A stretch of 64,000 nt of DNA from Nakamurella alba (GCF_009707545.1 NZ_WLYK01000001.1:1550001-1614000), one strand, 5' to 3'. Counted from the first letter of the stretch, positions 47,058-57,000 are shown. The notes: generated by a model from the letters alone, not told the origin. Numbers and translations are program-made.

Positions 47058-47702
47058 ATGAGCCTGGCCAACAGCGAACGCGCCGCCCTCGCCGACCTGT
47101 TCGACGAGGTCGGGCCGGACCCGGACACCCTCTGCGAGGGCTGGCGGAGCGCCGACCTGCTCACCCACCTGCTGGTCCGGGAACGCCGGCCGGACGCCGC
47201 GGCGGGCATGCTGGTGCCGGCTCTGCGCGGGCACGCCGCGAAGGTCGAGCAGGCTGTGGGATCCAGGCCGTGGGCGGAGAAGGTGGCGCAGTTCCGGTCC
47301 GGGCCGCCCGGGTGGAACCCGATGGGCTGGGGCCCGCTGGACGAACTGACCAACGGCGCCGAGATGCTGATCCACCACGAGGACCTGCGGCGCGGCACGC
47401 CGGGGTTCGGCCCCCGAACGTTACCGCCGGGGACCTGGGCCCAGGCCCGGAAGATCCTGGACAACCCGCTGATCGGCCGCCCGCTGCGCAAGGCCGGGGT
47501 CGGCGTGCTGGTCCGGATCACCGATGCGCCGCCCGGCGAGCCCGGTTCGGCGGCCCTGCGCGCCGGCGGCCCGGTCGCCGAGCTCACGGGCTCCCTGGTC
47601 GACCTGATCCTCTGGCTGGCCGGCCGCCGCACGGCCGACGTGGACCTGGCCGGCGATCCCGACGCGGTGGCGGCTCTCGACCGCGTCCAACGGGTGATGT
47701 GA
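47058..47702 (+). CDS. TIGR03085 family metal-binding protein (DinB/mycothiol superfamily)
   Basis: A 214-residue member of the actinobacterial TIGR03085 family, in the DinB/maleylpyruvate-isomerase superfamily. Family residues are clear: ERAALADLFDEVGPDPDTLCEGWRSADLLTHLLVRERRPDAAAGM, FRSGPPGWNPMGWGPLDELTN, EMLIHHEDLRRG, and LILWLAGR near the end. The three His/Asp metal positions of the superfamily (THLL, HHED) appear kept. The reaction is not known; a mycothiol-linked role is inferred. dapA follows after 52 bases with its own promoter. Confidence 0.9.
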   Translation: MSLANSERAALADLFDEVGPDPDTLCEGWRSADLLTHLLVRERRPDAAAGMLVPALRGHAAKVEQAVGSRPWAEKVAQFRSGPPGWNPMGWGPLDELTNGAEMLIHHEDLRRGTPGFGPRTLPPGTWAQARKILDNPLIGRPLRKAGVGVLVRITDAPPGEPGSAALRAGGPVAELTGSLVDLILWLAGRRTADVDLAGDPDAVAALDRVQRVM

Positions 47703-47741
47703 GCGGGGCCGTCCCTGCGATCCGGGCACGGCGGCGGACGG

Positions 47742-47747
47742 TAGGTT
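47742..47747 (+). promoter_or_regulatory. -10 box TAGGTT, dapA (leaderless)
   Basis: TAGGTT ends 7 bases before the ATG at 47755. Confidence 0.55.
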
Positions 47748-47754
47748 CAGGGGC

Positions 47755-48678
47755 ATGACTTCCTTGTACGCCGGACCGTCCGGACGGCCCGGCCGGCCGT
47801 TCGGCACGGTGCTCGCCGCCATGGTCACGCCCTTCACCGCCGGGGGCGAGCTGGATCTGGACACCGCGGCCGCGCTGGCGACCAAGCTCGTCGACGAGGG
47901 CCACGACGGACTCGTCCTCAACGGCACCACCGGCGAGTCGCCGACCACCTCCGACGACGAGAAGGTCGCGCTGATCCGCGCCGTGGTGGACGCCGTCGGC
48001 GACCGCGCGACGATCGTCGCCGGGGCCGGGACCAACGACACCGCGCACTCCGTGCACCAGGCGAAACTGGCCGAGAAGGCCGGTGCGCACGGCCTTCTGG
48101 TCGTCACCCCGTACTACTCCCGGCCGCAGCAGGCCGGTCTGGTCGCCCACTTCTCCTCCGTCGCCGATGCCTCCGACCTGCCGGTCATGCTCTACGACAT
48201 CCCGGCCCGGTCCGTGGTGGCCATCGAGCCCGACACCCTGCTGCGACTGGCCGAGCACCCGCGGATCGCCGCGGTGAAGGACGCCAAGGGCGACCTGTAC
48301 GCCGGGTCCAAGGTCATCAGCGGCTCGGACCTCGCCTACTACTCCGGCGACGACCCGCTGAACCTGCCGTGGCTCGCCGTCGGTGCGGCCGGGTTCGTCA
48401 GCATCGTCTCGCACGTGGTCGGGCCGTACCTGCGGGCCATGGTGGACGCGGCTGCCGCCGGCGACTTCGTGCGCGCGCGCGAGCTGCACACCGCGTTGAT
48501 GCCGGTGCACCGGGCGATGTCCCGCACCGGCGGCGGCGCCGGGCTGGTGTTCGCCAAGGCGGCGCTGCGGTTGCGCGGGTTCGGCGTCGGCGACCCGCGG
48601 CTGCCGCAGATCCCGGCCACCCCGGAGCAGACCGAGCAGATCGCCGCGGACCTCGACGAGATCGGGCCGCTGCGATGA
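47755..48678 (+). CDS. dapA: 4-hydroxy-tetrahydrodipicolinate synthase
   Basis: Condenses aspartate semialdehyde with pyruvate, the first step dedicated to diaminopimelate and lysine. The 307-residue TIM-barrel enzyme has MVTPF, the NGTTGESPT phosphate/carboxyl loop, TPYYSRPQQAGL with the catalytic Tyr, YDIPARS, and the Schiff-base Lys in IAAVKDAKGD. The N-terminal 15 residues are extra. Its stop overlaps the RNase J start (ATGA); the dapA-rnj pair is conserved in mycobacteria (Rv2753c-Rv2752c). The leaderless TAGGTT promoter should drive both. Confidence 0.96.
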   Translation: MTSLYAGPSGRPGRPFGTVLAAMVTPFTAGGELDLDTAAALATKLVDEGHDGLVLNGTTGESPTTSDDEKVALIRAVVDAVGDRATIVAGAGTNDTAHSVHQAKLAEKAGAHGLLVVTPYYSRPQQAGLVAHFSSVADASDLPVMLYDIPARSVVAIEPDTLLRLAEHPRIAAVKDAKGDLYAGSKVISGSDLAYYSGDDPLNLPWLAVGAAGFVSIVSHVVGPYLRAMVDAAAAGDFVRARELHTALMPVHRAMSRTGGGAGLVFAKAALRLRGFGVGDPRLPQIPATPEQTEQIAADLDEIGPLR

Positions 48679-50411
48679 GCCGCCCGCAGGACCGGGGTGA
48701 CCGCGGCGGGGACCGTTCCGGCGACCGGGGCCGTGGCCAGAACCTGGTGGCTCCCCGGCCGGCGGCGAAGGACACGCTGCGCGTCGTCGCCCTCGGCGGG
48801 ATCGGCGAGATCGGCCGCAACATGACGGTCTACGAGTACAACGGCCGGCTGCTGGTGCTCGACTGCGGCGTGCTGTTCCCCGAGGACGCGCAGCCCGGCG
48901 TCGACCTGATCCTGCCGGACCTGCGGCTGGTCGAGGACCGGATCGACGACATCGACGCCGTCGTGATCACCCACGGCCACGAGGACCACATCGGCGCTCT
49001 GCCCTGGCTGCTCCGGCTGCGCCGCGACCTGCCGGTGATCGGCGCGCGGTTCTCGCTGGCGCTGATCGCCGCGAAGTGCCGGGAGCACCGGATCACCCCG
49101 AACCTGCAGGTGGTCACCGAGGGCGAGCGGCGCAGGGTCGGCGACTGGGATCTCGAGTTCTTCGCCGTGAACCATTCCATCCCGGACGCGTTGGCGGTCG
49201 GCATCCGGACGCCGGCCGGCACCGTGCTGCACACCGGTGACATCAAGCTCGACCAGTTGCCGCTGGACGGCCGGCTGACCGACCTCGGCGGGTTCTCCCG
49301 GCTCGGCGACGAGGGGGTCGACCTGTTCCTGGTCGACTCGACCAACGCCGAAGTGCCCGGGTTCGTCTCGCCGGAGCGCGAGATCGGGCCGGTGCTGGAC
49401 GGTTTCATCGCCTCTGCGCGGCAGCGGGTGATCGTCGCGTCCTTCGCCTCGCACGTGCACCGCGTGCAGCAGATGCTGGACGCCGCCGAGAAGCACGGCC
49501 GCAAGGTCGCCTTCGTCGGCCGGTCGATGGTGCGCAACATGCAGATCGCCCAGGAGCTCGGGCTGCTGACGGTGCCGGACGGACTGGTCCGGTCGCTGGA
49601 CAAGGTGCTCGAGCTGCCGCCGCACCAGGTGCTGCTGATCTCCACCGGGTCCCAGGGCGAACCGCTCTCGGCGCTGTCCCGGATGTCCCGCGGCGAGCAC
49701 CGCAACGTCGCACTCACCGAGGGCGACACGGTGATCCTGGCCAGCTCGATGATCCCGGGCAACGAGACCAGCGTGTTCACCGTGATCAACGAGCTCTCCC
49801 GGCTCGGGGTCACCGTCGTGCACCAGGGCAGCGCGAAGGTGCACGTGTCCGGCCATGCCTCGGCCGGCGAGCTGCTGTACCTCTACAACGCGGTCCGGCC
49901 GCGCAACGTCATCCCGGTGCACGGCGAGTGGCGGCACCTGCGGGCGCAGTCGAAACTGGCCGTGCTGACCGGTGTCCCACAGGACCGGGTGGTGCTGGCG
50001 CCGAACGGCACCGTCGTCGACCTGTCCGGTGGCCGGGCCCGGATCGCCGGTCACGTGGACGTCGGCATGGTGTACGTCGACGGGAACGCGGTCGGTGACG
50101 TCGGCGAGAACACGCTGTCCGACCGGCTGATCCTCGGCGAGGGCGGGTTCATCGCGATCACCGTGGCCATCGACGGGCACACCGGCCGGGCGGTCGCCTC
50201 GCCGACGCTGTCCGGTCGCGGCTTCTCCGACGACCCCAAGGCGCTGTCCGCGGTGGTCCCGCTGGTGGAGGCCGAGCTGGCCCAGCTCGAGGCCGACGGC
50301 ATCACCGACACCCACCGGGTCGCGCAGGCCGTGCGCAAGGTGGTCGGCAAGTGGGTGGGCGAGACGTACCGCCGCCGGCCGATGATCGTGCCGACGGTGC
50401 TGGCGGTGTGA
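48675..50411 (+). CDS. rnj: Ribonuclease J
   Basis: Beta-CASP metallo-beta-lactamase with 5'-3' exo- and endoribonuclease activity, part of mRNA decay and rRNA maturation. The 578-residue protein has ALGGIGEIGRNM, the zinc motif HGHEDH (100-105), NHSIPDALAVGI, HTGDIKLD, the beta-CASP domain with VIVASFASHVHR and the SGHASAGEL motif, then a C-terminal domain. The first 35 residues are a disordered Arg/Gly/Asp tract. The start overlaps the dapA stop as ATGA. M. tuberculosis Rv2752c is the equivalent gene. Confidence 0.96.
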   Translation: MSRPQDRGDRGGDRSGDRGRGQNLVAPRPAAKDTLRVVALGGIGEIGRNMTVYEYNGRLLVLDCGVLFPEDAQPGVDLILPDLRLVEDRIDDIDAVVITHGHEDHIGALPWLLRLRRDLPVIGARFSLALIAAKCREHRITPNLQVVTEGERRRVGDWDLEFFAVNHSIPDALAVGIRTPAGTVLHTGDIKLDQLPLDGRLTDLGGFSRLGDEGVDLFLVDSTNAEVPGFVSPEREIGPVLDGFIASARQRVIVASFASHVHRVQQMLDAAEKHGRKVAFVGRSMVRNMQIAQELGLLTVPDGLVRSLDKVLELPPHQVLLISTGSQGEPLSALSRMSRGEHRNVALTEGDTVILASSMIPGNETSVFTVINELSRLGVTVVHQGSAKVHVSGHASAGELLYLYNAVRPRNVIPVHGEWRHLRAQSKLAVLTGVPQDRVVLAPNGTVVDLSGGRARIAGHVDVGMVYVDGNAVGDVGENTLSDRLILGEGGFIAITVAIDGHTGRAVASPTLSGRGFSDDPKALSAVVPLVEAELAQLEADGITDTHRVAQAVRKVVGKWVGETYRRRPMIVPTVLAV

Positions 50412-50696
50412 GCCGCGGGCGGGCGGGTCGTCCCGCGTGGACGTCCGCCGGTCCTGCGGTCGACGCGCTCGATGCCGAGACCGGCACCGCTGATTCCGGT
50501 CGTTCCGGACATCGCGGTACCTGCTGGTAACACGGGCGACACCCGGCGTGCCGTTCCCGGGATCACGATCTTGAACAGAGATCGGTGATCCGGGGACGGT
50601 GGCGATGAGCACGTTGTTGGCGAGCACGGTGTCGATGACTGCGGTGTTGTTGGGCACGGTGGCGATGAGCGCGGTGCTGTCGAGCTCGGTGGACCG
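50412..50696 (+). other. 285-bp gap after rnj with 30-bp tandem repeats
   Basis: It starts with a weak GCGGG-TCGT-CCCGC hairpin 11 bases after the rnj stop, a possible terminator, then unremarkable sequence to 50597, and the tandem repeat that runs up to the next gene. No ORF of its own is supported on either strand. Confidence 0.5.
50598..50687 (+). repeat. Three 30-bp tandem repeats before the Rossmann gene
   Basis: Units at 50598, 50628 and 50658 each begin GGTG(G/T)CGATGA and keep a length of exactly 30 bases, with the middle unit more diverged. A fourth begins at 50688 and breaks off. Read on the minus strand they give a ten-residue periodic Ile/Val/Asn pattern, but without start or ribosome site. 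Confidence 0.8.
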
Positions 50697-51068
50697 GTGA
50701 GCGTCGAGGTGCCGGCGGGCGTCGCGCTGGCCGGTGAGCGGGTGGTCGTCTTCGGTGGGGGAGCAGGCAGCGCGGTGTTCGCGGCGGCCTGTGCCGCGGC
50801 CGGCGCCCGGGTGCACCTCGTCTCGCCCTGGGCCTGCAACGAACTCCAGGACCTGGTCCGCGGCCGGCTGGTCACCTGGTCCCGGCGCAACCACCACGGC
50901 GGCGACGTCGCCGGTGCCTGCCTGGTCTTCGCCGGCTCCGCGGAGCGCCGGGTCAACGTCGCGGTCGAACTGGAGGCCGACCGCCGGCGGATCCGTTGCG
51001 TCCGCGACGACACCGGCCTGCCGGTCGACGGTGGGCTGCTGCCGGCGCAGCGTCGTTCCGGAGCCTGA
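50697..51068 (+). CDS. Orphan siroheme-synthase-like (CysG N-terminal) Rossmann domain
   Basis: A 123-residue protein that matches only the NAD-binding dehydrogenase domain of siroheme synthases: LAGERVVVFGGGAGSAVFAAACAAAGARVHLVSP (a relaxed GxGxxG), RGRLVTWSRR, GACLVFAGSAERRVNVAVELEADRRRIRCVRDD. In complete enzymes a dimerisation and a uroporphyrinogen methylase domain follow; here the frame stops after about 105 conserved residues. It may be a stand-alone precorrin-2 dehydrogenase fragment, a domain with another NAD role, or a decaying remnant. The GTG start follows directly on the repeats and lacks a ribosome site. Confidence 0.65.
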   Translation: MSVEVPAGVALAGERVVVFGGGAGSAVFAAACAAAGARVHLVSPWACNELQDLVRGRLVTWSRRNHHGGDVAGACLVFAGSAERRVNVAVELEADRRRIRCVRDDTGLPVDGGLLPAQRRSGA

Positions 51069-51119
51069 CTCCCCGGAGTTCGGTTCGACCGGGAGACGTC
51101 GGCCTGACACGGTGGACCC

Positions 51120-51965
51120 ATGTTGACCGCTGTCTTCGCCGGGGTGTCCACCGTGCTCGTCTCGGACGGGTCGTCCGCGGTGCTGGTCGACGGCTTCTTC
51201 AGCCGGCCGCCGCTGCGCCGGTTGCTCACCCGCGTCGCGCCCGATCACGAGCGGATCCGCTGGGCGCTGGACCGGCTGCGGGTGGACCGGCTGGACGCGG
51301 TGCTGGTCTCGCACTCCCATGTCGACCACGTGCTGGATGCGCCGGTGGTCGCCGACCTGACCGGCGCGGTGCTCGCCGGCTCGCCGTCGACCCGGCAGGT
51401 GCAGATCGGGTACGGCCTCGGTGACCGGCCCTTCGCCGACCTGGTCGACGGAGAACCGTTGCGGGCCGGGGCCTTCACCGTCACCCCGATCCGGGCGGAG
51501 CACAGCGCGGGCGACCGCGCGCCGGGGGAGATCACCGCTCCCGTCGTACCGCCGGCCCGGGCGAAGGACTACCGGACCGGCGGCTGCTGGAGCTTCCACA
51601 TCGCTCACCCGGCCGGGCGGGTGCTGGTTCACGGCAGCGCAGGTGCCGTGCCCGACGGGCTCGAGGGGTACCTGGCGGAGCTGCTCTACCTCGGCATCGG
51701 GGCGATCGGCCGCAAGCGGGAGGAGTGGCGGGAGGACTACTGGGCCGCCACCGCCGGCGCCGTCGGCGCCCGGGTGGTCCGGCCGGTCCACTGGGACCGG
51801 TTCTGGCGGCCGCTCGACGGACCGGTGAAGCGGCTGCCGTCGATCGTCGACCGGGTCGACGTCAGCCTGGAGACGATGGCCCGGCTCGCCGCCCGCACCG
51901 ACGTCGATCTGGCGCTGCCGCGGGTCCTGGAGTCGGAGCAGGTACCGCGACCGGGTCGGGAGTGA
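51120..51965 (+). CDS. Metallo-beta-lactamase-fold hydrolase
   Basis: A 281-residue MBL-fold protein with an intact zinc motif HSHVDH (65-70), VLVDGFFSRPP upstream and later His/Asp positions in RAEHSAGD and VHGSAG; the C-terminal VRPVHWDRFW supplies the last His. It belongs to the broad UlaG/YycJ-like group, so it could act on lactones, phosphoesters or small thioesters; the substrate is unknown. No signal peptide is seen. A weak CACGGT box ends 6 bases before the ATG, so it is probably transcribed on its own. Confidence 0.85.
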   Translation: MLTAVFAGVSTVLVSDGSSAVLVDGFFSRPPLRRLLTRVAPDHERIRWALDRLRVDRLDAVLVSHSHVDHVLDAPVVADLTGAVLAGSPSTRQVQIGYGLGDRPFADLVDGEPLRAGAFTVTPIRAEHSAGDRAPGEITAPVVPPARAKDYRTGGCWSFHIAHPAGRVLVHGSAGAVPDGLEGYLAELLYLGIGAIGRKREEWREDYWAATAGAVGARVVRPVHWDRFWRPLDGPVKRLPSIVDRVDVSLETMARLAARTDVDLALPRVLESEQVPRPGRE

Positions 51966-52001
51966 TCGGTGTGGCGCCTGTGACTGCTGGGACCTGACGA
52001 C

Positions 52002-52007
52002 TAGCGT
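52002..52007 (+). promoter_or_regulatory. -10 box TAGCGT, ftsK (leaderless)
   Basis: TAGCGT ends 6 bases before the ATG at 52014. Confidence 0.55.
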
Positions 52008-52013
52008 TGGGGC

Positions 52014-54851
52014 ATGGCCGGTAAGACCTCTGCCTCAGCGCGCCCTCGATCGTCATCGACCGGGGGTTCCCGGGGCGCGGCCACCACGAGCCGGAGCGGT
52101 GCCGGAACACGCGCCCGCAGCACCGGTTCCGGTCAGCGCGCGGCAGCACCGCGCGGCGGCACGACCCGCTCGGCGCCGGCCGCCGGCCGATCCTCGGCGA
52201 AGGGTGCTCCCGCCACCCGACGCCCACGCACCGGCACCCGGCGCCCACCCGCTCCGCAGAACCGTCGGCCGCCGGCTCCGAAGCGCACCGGCCCGTCCCC
52301 GTTCGTCCGCGGCATCCAGGGCTTCGGCCGGGGTGTCGCGCACCTCTGGCGGCTCATCGCCCGCGGGGTCGGCCACCTGGTGCGGGCCGTCGGCCGCGGT
52401 GCCGGCGCCGCCCGGGACATCGACTCCGCCCACCGCCGGGACGGTCTCGCGCTGGGACTGCTGGCGCTGGCGCTGATCGGCATCATCGGCACCTGGTTCG
52501 GTGGCGCCGGCATCGTCGGCAGCCTGGCCAGGGACGCCGTGCTGGTGTGGTTCGGCGTGCCGGGTGTGCTGGTCCCGGCACTGCTGGTGATCGCCGCCGT
52601 GGTGCTGATGCGCACCGAGCCCGATCCCGACCACCGCGCCCGACGCATCGTCGGCTCGGCCGCGCTGGTCCTCTCGATCACCGGCATCTTCCAGGCGGTG
52701 CACCTGTCGTCGCTCGGGTCACCGGGCGCCGACTCGACCGCGCTGCGCAAGGACGCCGGCGGGGCGCTGGGCTGGCTGCTCGGCACCCCGCTCCGCCAGG
52801 GGCTGGGCACCGCGGTCGCGGTCGCCCTGCTGGTGCTGCTGGGCCTGTTCGGACTGCTCCTGGTCACCGGCATCGCCATCCGCGACATCCCGGGCTGGAC
52901 CCGGCACGGCCTGGCCGTGCTGCGCGGCGAGCGGGTCACCGACGAGCACGACGAGTGGCTGGACGAGGACGACGCCGCTGCTCTCGACGACACCTCCGGC
53001 CGCGGGCCGCGGTCCCGCAAGGCCGCACCGGCCGGGGAGCACGACGACTACCTGGACGGCGCGCCGGTCGACCTCGACGAGAACGTCGATCTGACCGCGA
53101 CCACCCGGCTGCGCCGGCCGTCCCGCAGCAGGCAGGGCAGCGACGGGCATCCGGTCGGTGCGGCCGACGCGCTGGACACCGCCGACCTGCCGACCGGCCC
53201 GGTGCCGATCGTGCCGAGCCCCGAGGTGGTGGCCGCGACGGCGCCGACCGAGGAGATCCCGGTCGGCCGTCTCCGCCGGGTGGTCAAGCCGGCCGTCGCC
53301 GATCCGACGCCGCCGCCCGCCGAGCCGACACAGCTGACGCTGGACGGTGCCGAAGGCGACTACAAGCTGCCCCCGGTCCAGCTGCTCAAGCTCGGCCCGC
53401 CGCCCAAGACCCGGTCCAGCGCCAACGACGAGATGATCGAGCGCATCAACGGTGTGCTCTCCGAGTTCAAGGTCGACGCCGCCGTCACCGGCTTCACCCG
53501 CGGCCCGACGGTCACCCGCTACGAGGTCGAGCTCGGCCCGGGCGTGAAGGTCGAGGCGATCACCCGGCTCACCCGCAACATCGCCTACGCGGTGGCCACC
53601 GACAGCGTCCGGCTGCTCGCGCCGATCCCGGGCAAGTCCGCGGTCGGCATCGAGGTGCCGAACTCCGACCGCGAGATGGTGCGGCTGGGTGACGTGCTCG
53701 CCGCCCCGGACGCGCGCAAGGACCAGCACCCGCTGGTCATCGGTCTGGGCAAGGACGTCGAGGGCGGGTTCGTCACCGCGAACCTGGCGAAGACCCCGCA
53801 CCTGCTGGTCGCCGGCGCCACCGGGTCCGGCAAGTCGTCGTTCGTGAACTCGATGCTGGTCTCGCTGCTGCAGCGGGCCAGTCCGGCCGAGGTCCGGATG
53901 GTGCTGATCGACCCCAAGATGGTGGAACTGACGCCGTACGAGGGCATCCCGCACCTGATCACGCCGATCATCACCCAGCCGAAGAAGGCGGCCGCCGCGC
54001 TCGCCTGGCTGGTGGAGGAGATGGAGCAGCGGTACACCGACATGCTGGCGCACGGCGTCCGGCACGTCGACGACTTCAACCGCAAGGTGCGCTCCGGTGA
54101 CATCACCACGCCGCCCGGCTCGGAGCGGGTCTACCGGCCCTACCCGTACATCCTCGGGATCATCGACGAGCTGGCCGACCTGATGATGACCGCGCCGCGG
54201 GACGTCGAGGACGCGATCGTCCGGATCACGCAGAAGGCGCGGGCCGCCGGCATCCACCTGGTGCTGGCCACGCAACGGCCGTCGGTCGACGTGGTCACCG
54301 GCCTGATCAAGACGAACGTGCCGTCGCGGCTGGCGTTCGCCACGTCGTCGCTGACGGACTCGCGGGTCATCCTGGACCAGCCGGGCGCGGAGAAGCTGAT
54401 CGGCATGGGCGACGGGCTCTACCTGCCGATGGGTGCCGGGAAGCCGCTGCGCATCCAGGGCGCCTACGTCTCCGACGAGGAGATCGCGGAGATCGTCGCG
54501 TTCACCAAGACCCAGGCCGAGCCGGAGTACGCCGACGGCGTCACCCAGGCGAAGGCCGACCCGAACAAGTCGGTCGACGCCGACATCGGCGACGACCTCG
54601 GTCTGCTGGTCGAGGCGGTCACCCTGGTGGTCACCTCGCAGCTGGGATCCACCTCGATGCTGCAGCGCAAGCTGCGCGTCGGGTTCGCGAAGGCCGGCCG
54701 GCTGATGGACCTGATGGAGACCCGCGGCATCGTCGGGCCCTCCGAGGGGTCCAAGGCCCGCGAGGTGCTGATCAAACCGGACGAGCTGGACTCGGTGATC
54801 GCCGAGCTGACCGGCGTGGACACCCCGCCGCCGGTGCCGGACGAGATCTGA
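52014..54851 (+). CDS. ftsK: DNA translocase FtsK
   Basis: Septum-bound hexameric ATPase that pumps chromosome termini apart during division. The 945-residue protein has a basic Ser/Thr/Arg-rich start (1-95), four membrane spans (about 145-300), an acidic linker, and the motor: alpha/beta domains from about 445, Walker [11 protein letters not shown] (600-609), Walker [13 protein letters not shown], and the [13 protein letters not shown] motif. The last 70 residues are the gamma winged helix that reads oriented sequences ([39 protein letters not shown]). TAGCGT ends 6 bases before its ATG. Confidence 0.96.
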   Translation: MAGKTSASARPRSSSTGGSRGAATTSRSGAGTRARSTGSGQRAAAPRGGTTRSAPAAGRSSAKGAPATRRPRTGTRRPPAPQNRRPPAPKRTGPSPFVRGIQGFGRGVAHLWRLIARGVGHLVRAVGRGAGAARDIDSAHRRDGLALGLLALALIGIIGTWFGGAGIVGSLARDAVLVWFGVPGVLVPALLVIAAVVLMRTEPDPDHRARRIVGSAALVLSITGIFQAVHLSSLGSPGADSTALRKDAGGALGWLLGTPLRQGLGTAVAVALLVLLGLFGLLLVTGIAIRDIPGWTRHGLAVLRGERVTDEHDEWLDEDDAAALDDTSGRGPRSRKAAPAGEHDDYLDGAPVDLDENVDLTATTRLRRPSRSRQGSDGHPVGAADALDTADLPTGPVPIVPSPEVVAATAPTEEIPVGRLRRVVKPAVADPTPPPAEPTQLTLDGAEGDYKLPPVQLLKLGPPPKTRSSANDEMIERINGVLSEFKVDAAVTGFTRGPTVTRYEVELGPGVKVEAITRLTRNIAYAVATDSVRLLAPIPGKSAVGIEVPNSDREMVRLGDVLAAPDARKDQHPLVIGLGKDVEGGFVTANLAKTPHLLVAGATGSGKSSFVNSMLVSLLQRASPAEVRMVLIDPKMVELTPYEGIPHLITPIITQPKKAAAALAWLVEEMEQRYTDMLAHGVRHVDDFNRKVRSGDITTPPGSERVYRPYPYILGIIDELADLMMTAPRDVEDAIVRITQKARAAGIHLVLATQRPSVDVVTGLIKTNVPSRLAFATSSLTDSRVILDQPGAEKLIGMGDGLYLPMGAGKPLRIQGAYVSDEEIAEIVAFTKTQAEPEYADGVTQAKADPNKSVDADIGDDLGLLVEAVTLVVTSQLGSTSMLQRKLRVGFAKAGRLMDLMETRGIVGPSEGSKAREVLIKPDELDSVIAELTGVDTPPPVPDEI

Positions 54852-54946
54852 GCGCACGCACCGGTTTCCGGAGCCCGTCCCATCCGCGGGATCGCTGCGC
54901 TCGTACCCGGGGCGGCTCTCCAGTGGAACGCCCCTGCAGCGGAACG

Positions 54947-54965
54947 GCCGTGTTCTTGCCACGGC
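54947..54965. terminator. Weak hairpin between convergent ftsK and GH5-like genes
   Basis: GCCGTG and CACGGC form a 6-bp stem around TTCTTGC, 8 bases beyond the GH5-like stop on the minus strand. It may end transcription from either side; the rest of the 121-bp gap shows nothing else. Confidence 0.35.
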
Positions 54966-54972
54966 GTCGTGC

Positions 54973-56973
54973 TCAGGACGGCAGCGACATCCTCTTTGCG
55001 TGGGCGGTCAGCAGCTGCTGGATCTGCAGCGCCGCCGGATCGAGGGCGGGGCTCCAGATCGCGTACTTCTCGCCGTGGATCTCCGGGCTGCCGTCCTCCA
55101 GGTGCGGCATGAGCACCCAGTAGAGGTCGCCGGAGATGTTGCGGTCCTTCTCCACGGCGGCCAGCAGCTTCGCGGTGGCCGCCTTGTCGGTCCAGTCGAA
55201 CTCGCCGACGACATAGGCCTTGTCGTGCGCGGCCGCGACGGCGGCGTCGCGCTGCATCCAGGCCACGTCGACGGGATAGAAGTGACCGCCGACGATGTCG
55301 ACGTCCGGCGCGTCGATCGCGGCGTTCGAGACCGACATCCCGGTCGCCGCGGTCCCGTCGGCGACCAACTGCTTCGCCCCGACCGTGTGCTTGATGAAGG
55401 AGGCCAGCTGCTGGGTCCAGTCCGGGTTCGCCGTCCAGATCTCGTTCCCGGTCTCCCAGGCCATGATCGTCGGGTCGTCCTTGTACGCCAGCCCGGTGTA
55501 GGGGTTCACGTGCTCGAGGATGTGCCGGACGTACTGGCGGAAGTCCGCGATGACGTTCGGGTCGGTGTAGAAGTGCGCCTCGGAGGCCCGCTGCGCCTGG
55601 TTGTTGGAGGCGTTGCGGCTCACGTCGGGATTGTTGGTGTACCCGCGCCAGCCGGTGAAGGTGGAGATGCCGCCGTGGTACCAGCGCCACTGGTCCACCA
55701 GCGGGATCATCAGCTTCAGTCCCAGCTTGCCGGCGCGGTAGATCGCGTAGTCGGCGGAGCGGAAGGCGGTGTCGTCGAACACGCCGCGCCGCGGCTCGAT
55801 GCAGACCGCGCAGCCGACGGACATGCCCAGGGTGTGCGACCGCACGACCGTGGCCCCGGTGCGCACGGCGCTGTTCAGCGCGTCGTCGGTGCGGGACTGC
55901 GGCGGGAAGGTCGGGTTCCCCTTGTCGTCCCGGATGTTGTCGTCCAGGCCGAGGTAGTACTGGTTGGCGCCGGCGAACCGGAACACCTGGCCGTCCAGCA
56001 TCAGCGTGTTGCCCTCCCGGGTGACGAACCCGGAACTGGCCGGAGCCGAGGGGGCCTCGGCGCCCGCCGAGACGTCGTACCGGTCCACCGAGACCGCCGT
56101 CCCGGTGGAGATGTCGTTGCGGGTGCCGAGCACCCGGATCCGGACCGTGTGGGTGGTGTCGGCCAGTCCGGTCCAGCGGCCCAGCACCTGCTGTTCCGTC
56201 CGCGTCGCGGCCCAGGTGTCGACCACGGTCTCCCGGCCGCCGTCGACGGAGACCGCGGCGCGGCCCGAGGCGGGCCCGCGGGCGCCGTAGACGGCGATCG
56301 TGCTGCCCGCCACGGTGAGGGTGGCGGTGGCGCCGGCAGCGGTCGCCACCTGGTCGGTCCCGTTGAACCGTCCCGCGCCGCTGGTCCGTTGCCAGGTGCC
56401 GGTCCAGGTGAAGCGGTCGGCGGTGTCGTCGGCCCGTGCGGCGGAGGCGACCGAGATCGCCGGCACCGGAGCGGTGGTGGTGAACCGGTCGACTGCCACG
56501 ACGGTCCCGGTCGACGCGGCCGGTGCGGTCCCGGTGGCCGTCACGGTCACCACGTGCGGTCCGTCGGCGAGACCGTCGCGGGAGAACAGCACGACGTCGT
56601 CGGCACGCTCGGCCGCGTAGGCGGACACCTGGGCCGCGCGCACCCCGTCGATGCTGATCACCATGTCACCGTGCCAGGGCGCCTTCGCTCCGTGCACCGC
56701 GATGCCGGTGCCGTCGAACTCCAGCACCGCGGAGGAGTCCGCCCGGTCGGTCCAGCGGTCGCCGCCGTCGAACTTGCCGTCGCCGGTGGCAACCGACCAG
56801 TCGCCGACGTACCGGATGTCCGGGCTGCTGTCGTCGACGTCGGCGATGCGCGCCGCCCCCGCGGTGGTGGCGGTGGGCTGCAGGGCGACGATCGCTCCGG
56901 TGGCCAGTGCCGCCGCGGACACCAGGGCGACGACGAGTCGGCGCCGGTTCCGACGCGTGCTGGTGCCGCCCAT
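54973..56973 (-). CDS. Secreted GH5-like glycoside hydrolase with two beta-sandwich repeats
   Basis: A 666-residue exported protein. After a basic start and signal/anchor helix (LVVALVSAAALATGAIVAL) come two similar beta-sandwich modules of about 135 residues each (both with W-x-F/D-T-D style starts, GTxIAVxGA and DGLADGPHVV/TGLADTTHTV), which look like carbohydrate-binding modules, then a GH5-type TIM barrel (LMLDGQVFRFAGANQYYLG onward). The acid/base is Glu511 in WETGNE and the nucleophile Glu591 in VVGEFDW. It resembles mannan endo-1,4-beta-mannosidases. The ATG at 56973 has GAGGTGG 6 bases upstream. Transcription would start in the gap holding a palindrome at 57001. Confidence 0.87.
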   Translation of the reverse strand: MGGTSTRRNRRRLVVALVSAAALATGAIVALQPTATTAGAARIADVDDSSPDIRYVGDWSVATGDGKFDGGDRWTDRADSSAVLEFDGTGIAVHGAKAPWHGDMVISIDGVRAAQVSAYAAERADDVVLFSRDGLADGPHVVTVTATGTAPAASTGTVVAVDRFTTTAPVPAISVASAARADDTADRFTWTGTWQRTSGAGRFNGTDQVATAAGATATLTVAGSTIAVYGARGPASGRAAVSVDGGRETVVDTWAATRTEQQVLGRWTGLADTTHTVRIRVLGTRNDISTGTAVSVDRYDVSAGAEAPSAPASSGFVTREGNTLMLDGQVFRFAGANQYYLGLDDNIRDDKGNPTFPPQSRTDDALNSAVRTGATVVRSHTLGMSVGCAVCIEPRRGVFDDTAFRSADYAIYRAGKLGLKLMIPLVDQWRWYHGGISTFTGWRGYTNNPDVSRNASNNQAQRASEAHFYTDPNVIADFRQYVRHILEHVNPYTGLAYKDDPTIMAWETGNEIWTANPDWTQQLASFIKHTVGAKQLVADGTAATGMSVSNAAIDAPDVDIVGGHFYPVDVAWMQRDAAVAAAHDKAYVVGEFDWTDKAATAKLLAAVEKDRNISGDLYWVLMPHLEDGSPEIHGEKYAIWSPALDPAALQIQQLLTAHAKRMSLPS

Positions 56974-57000
56974 GATCCCCACCTCGGTGCCACCGCGACA

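Noticed and set aside
48339-51791. A frame of about 1150 codons antisense to rnj, the repeats and the MBL gene
   Set aside because: It spans several real genes in the opposite direction and shows no domain; only its repeat part is periodic, which comes from the 30-bp tandem repeat.
54973-56973. Horizontal transfer of the hydrolase/glycosyltransferase region as an island
   Set aside because: GC content and codon use of the genes look like the rest; only the 57.2-57.7 kb gap is lower in GC, and no integrase, tRNA or attachment site is seen.
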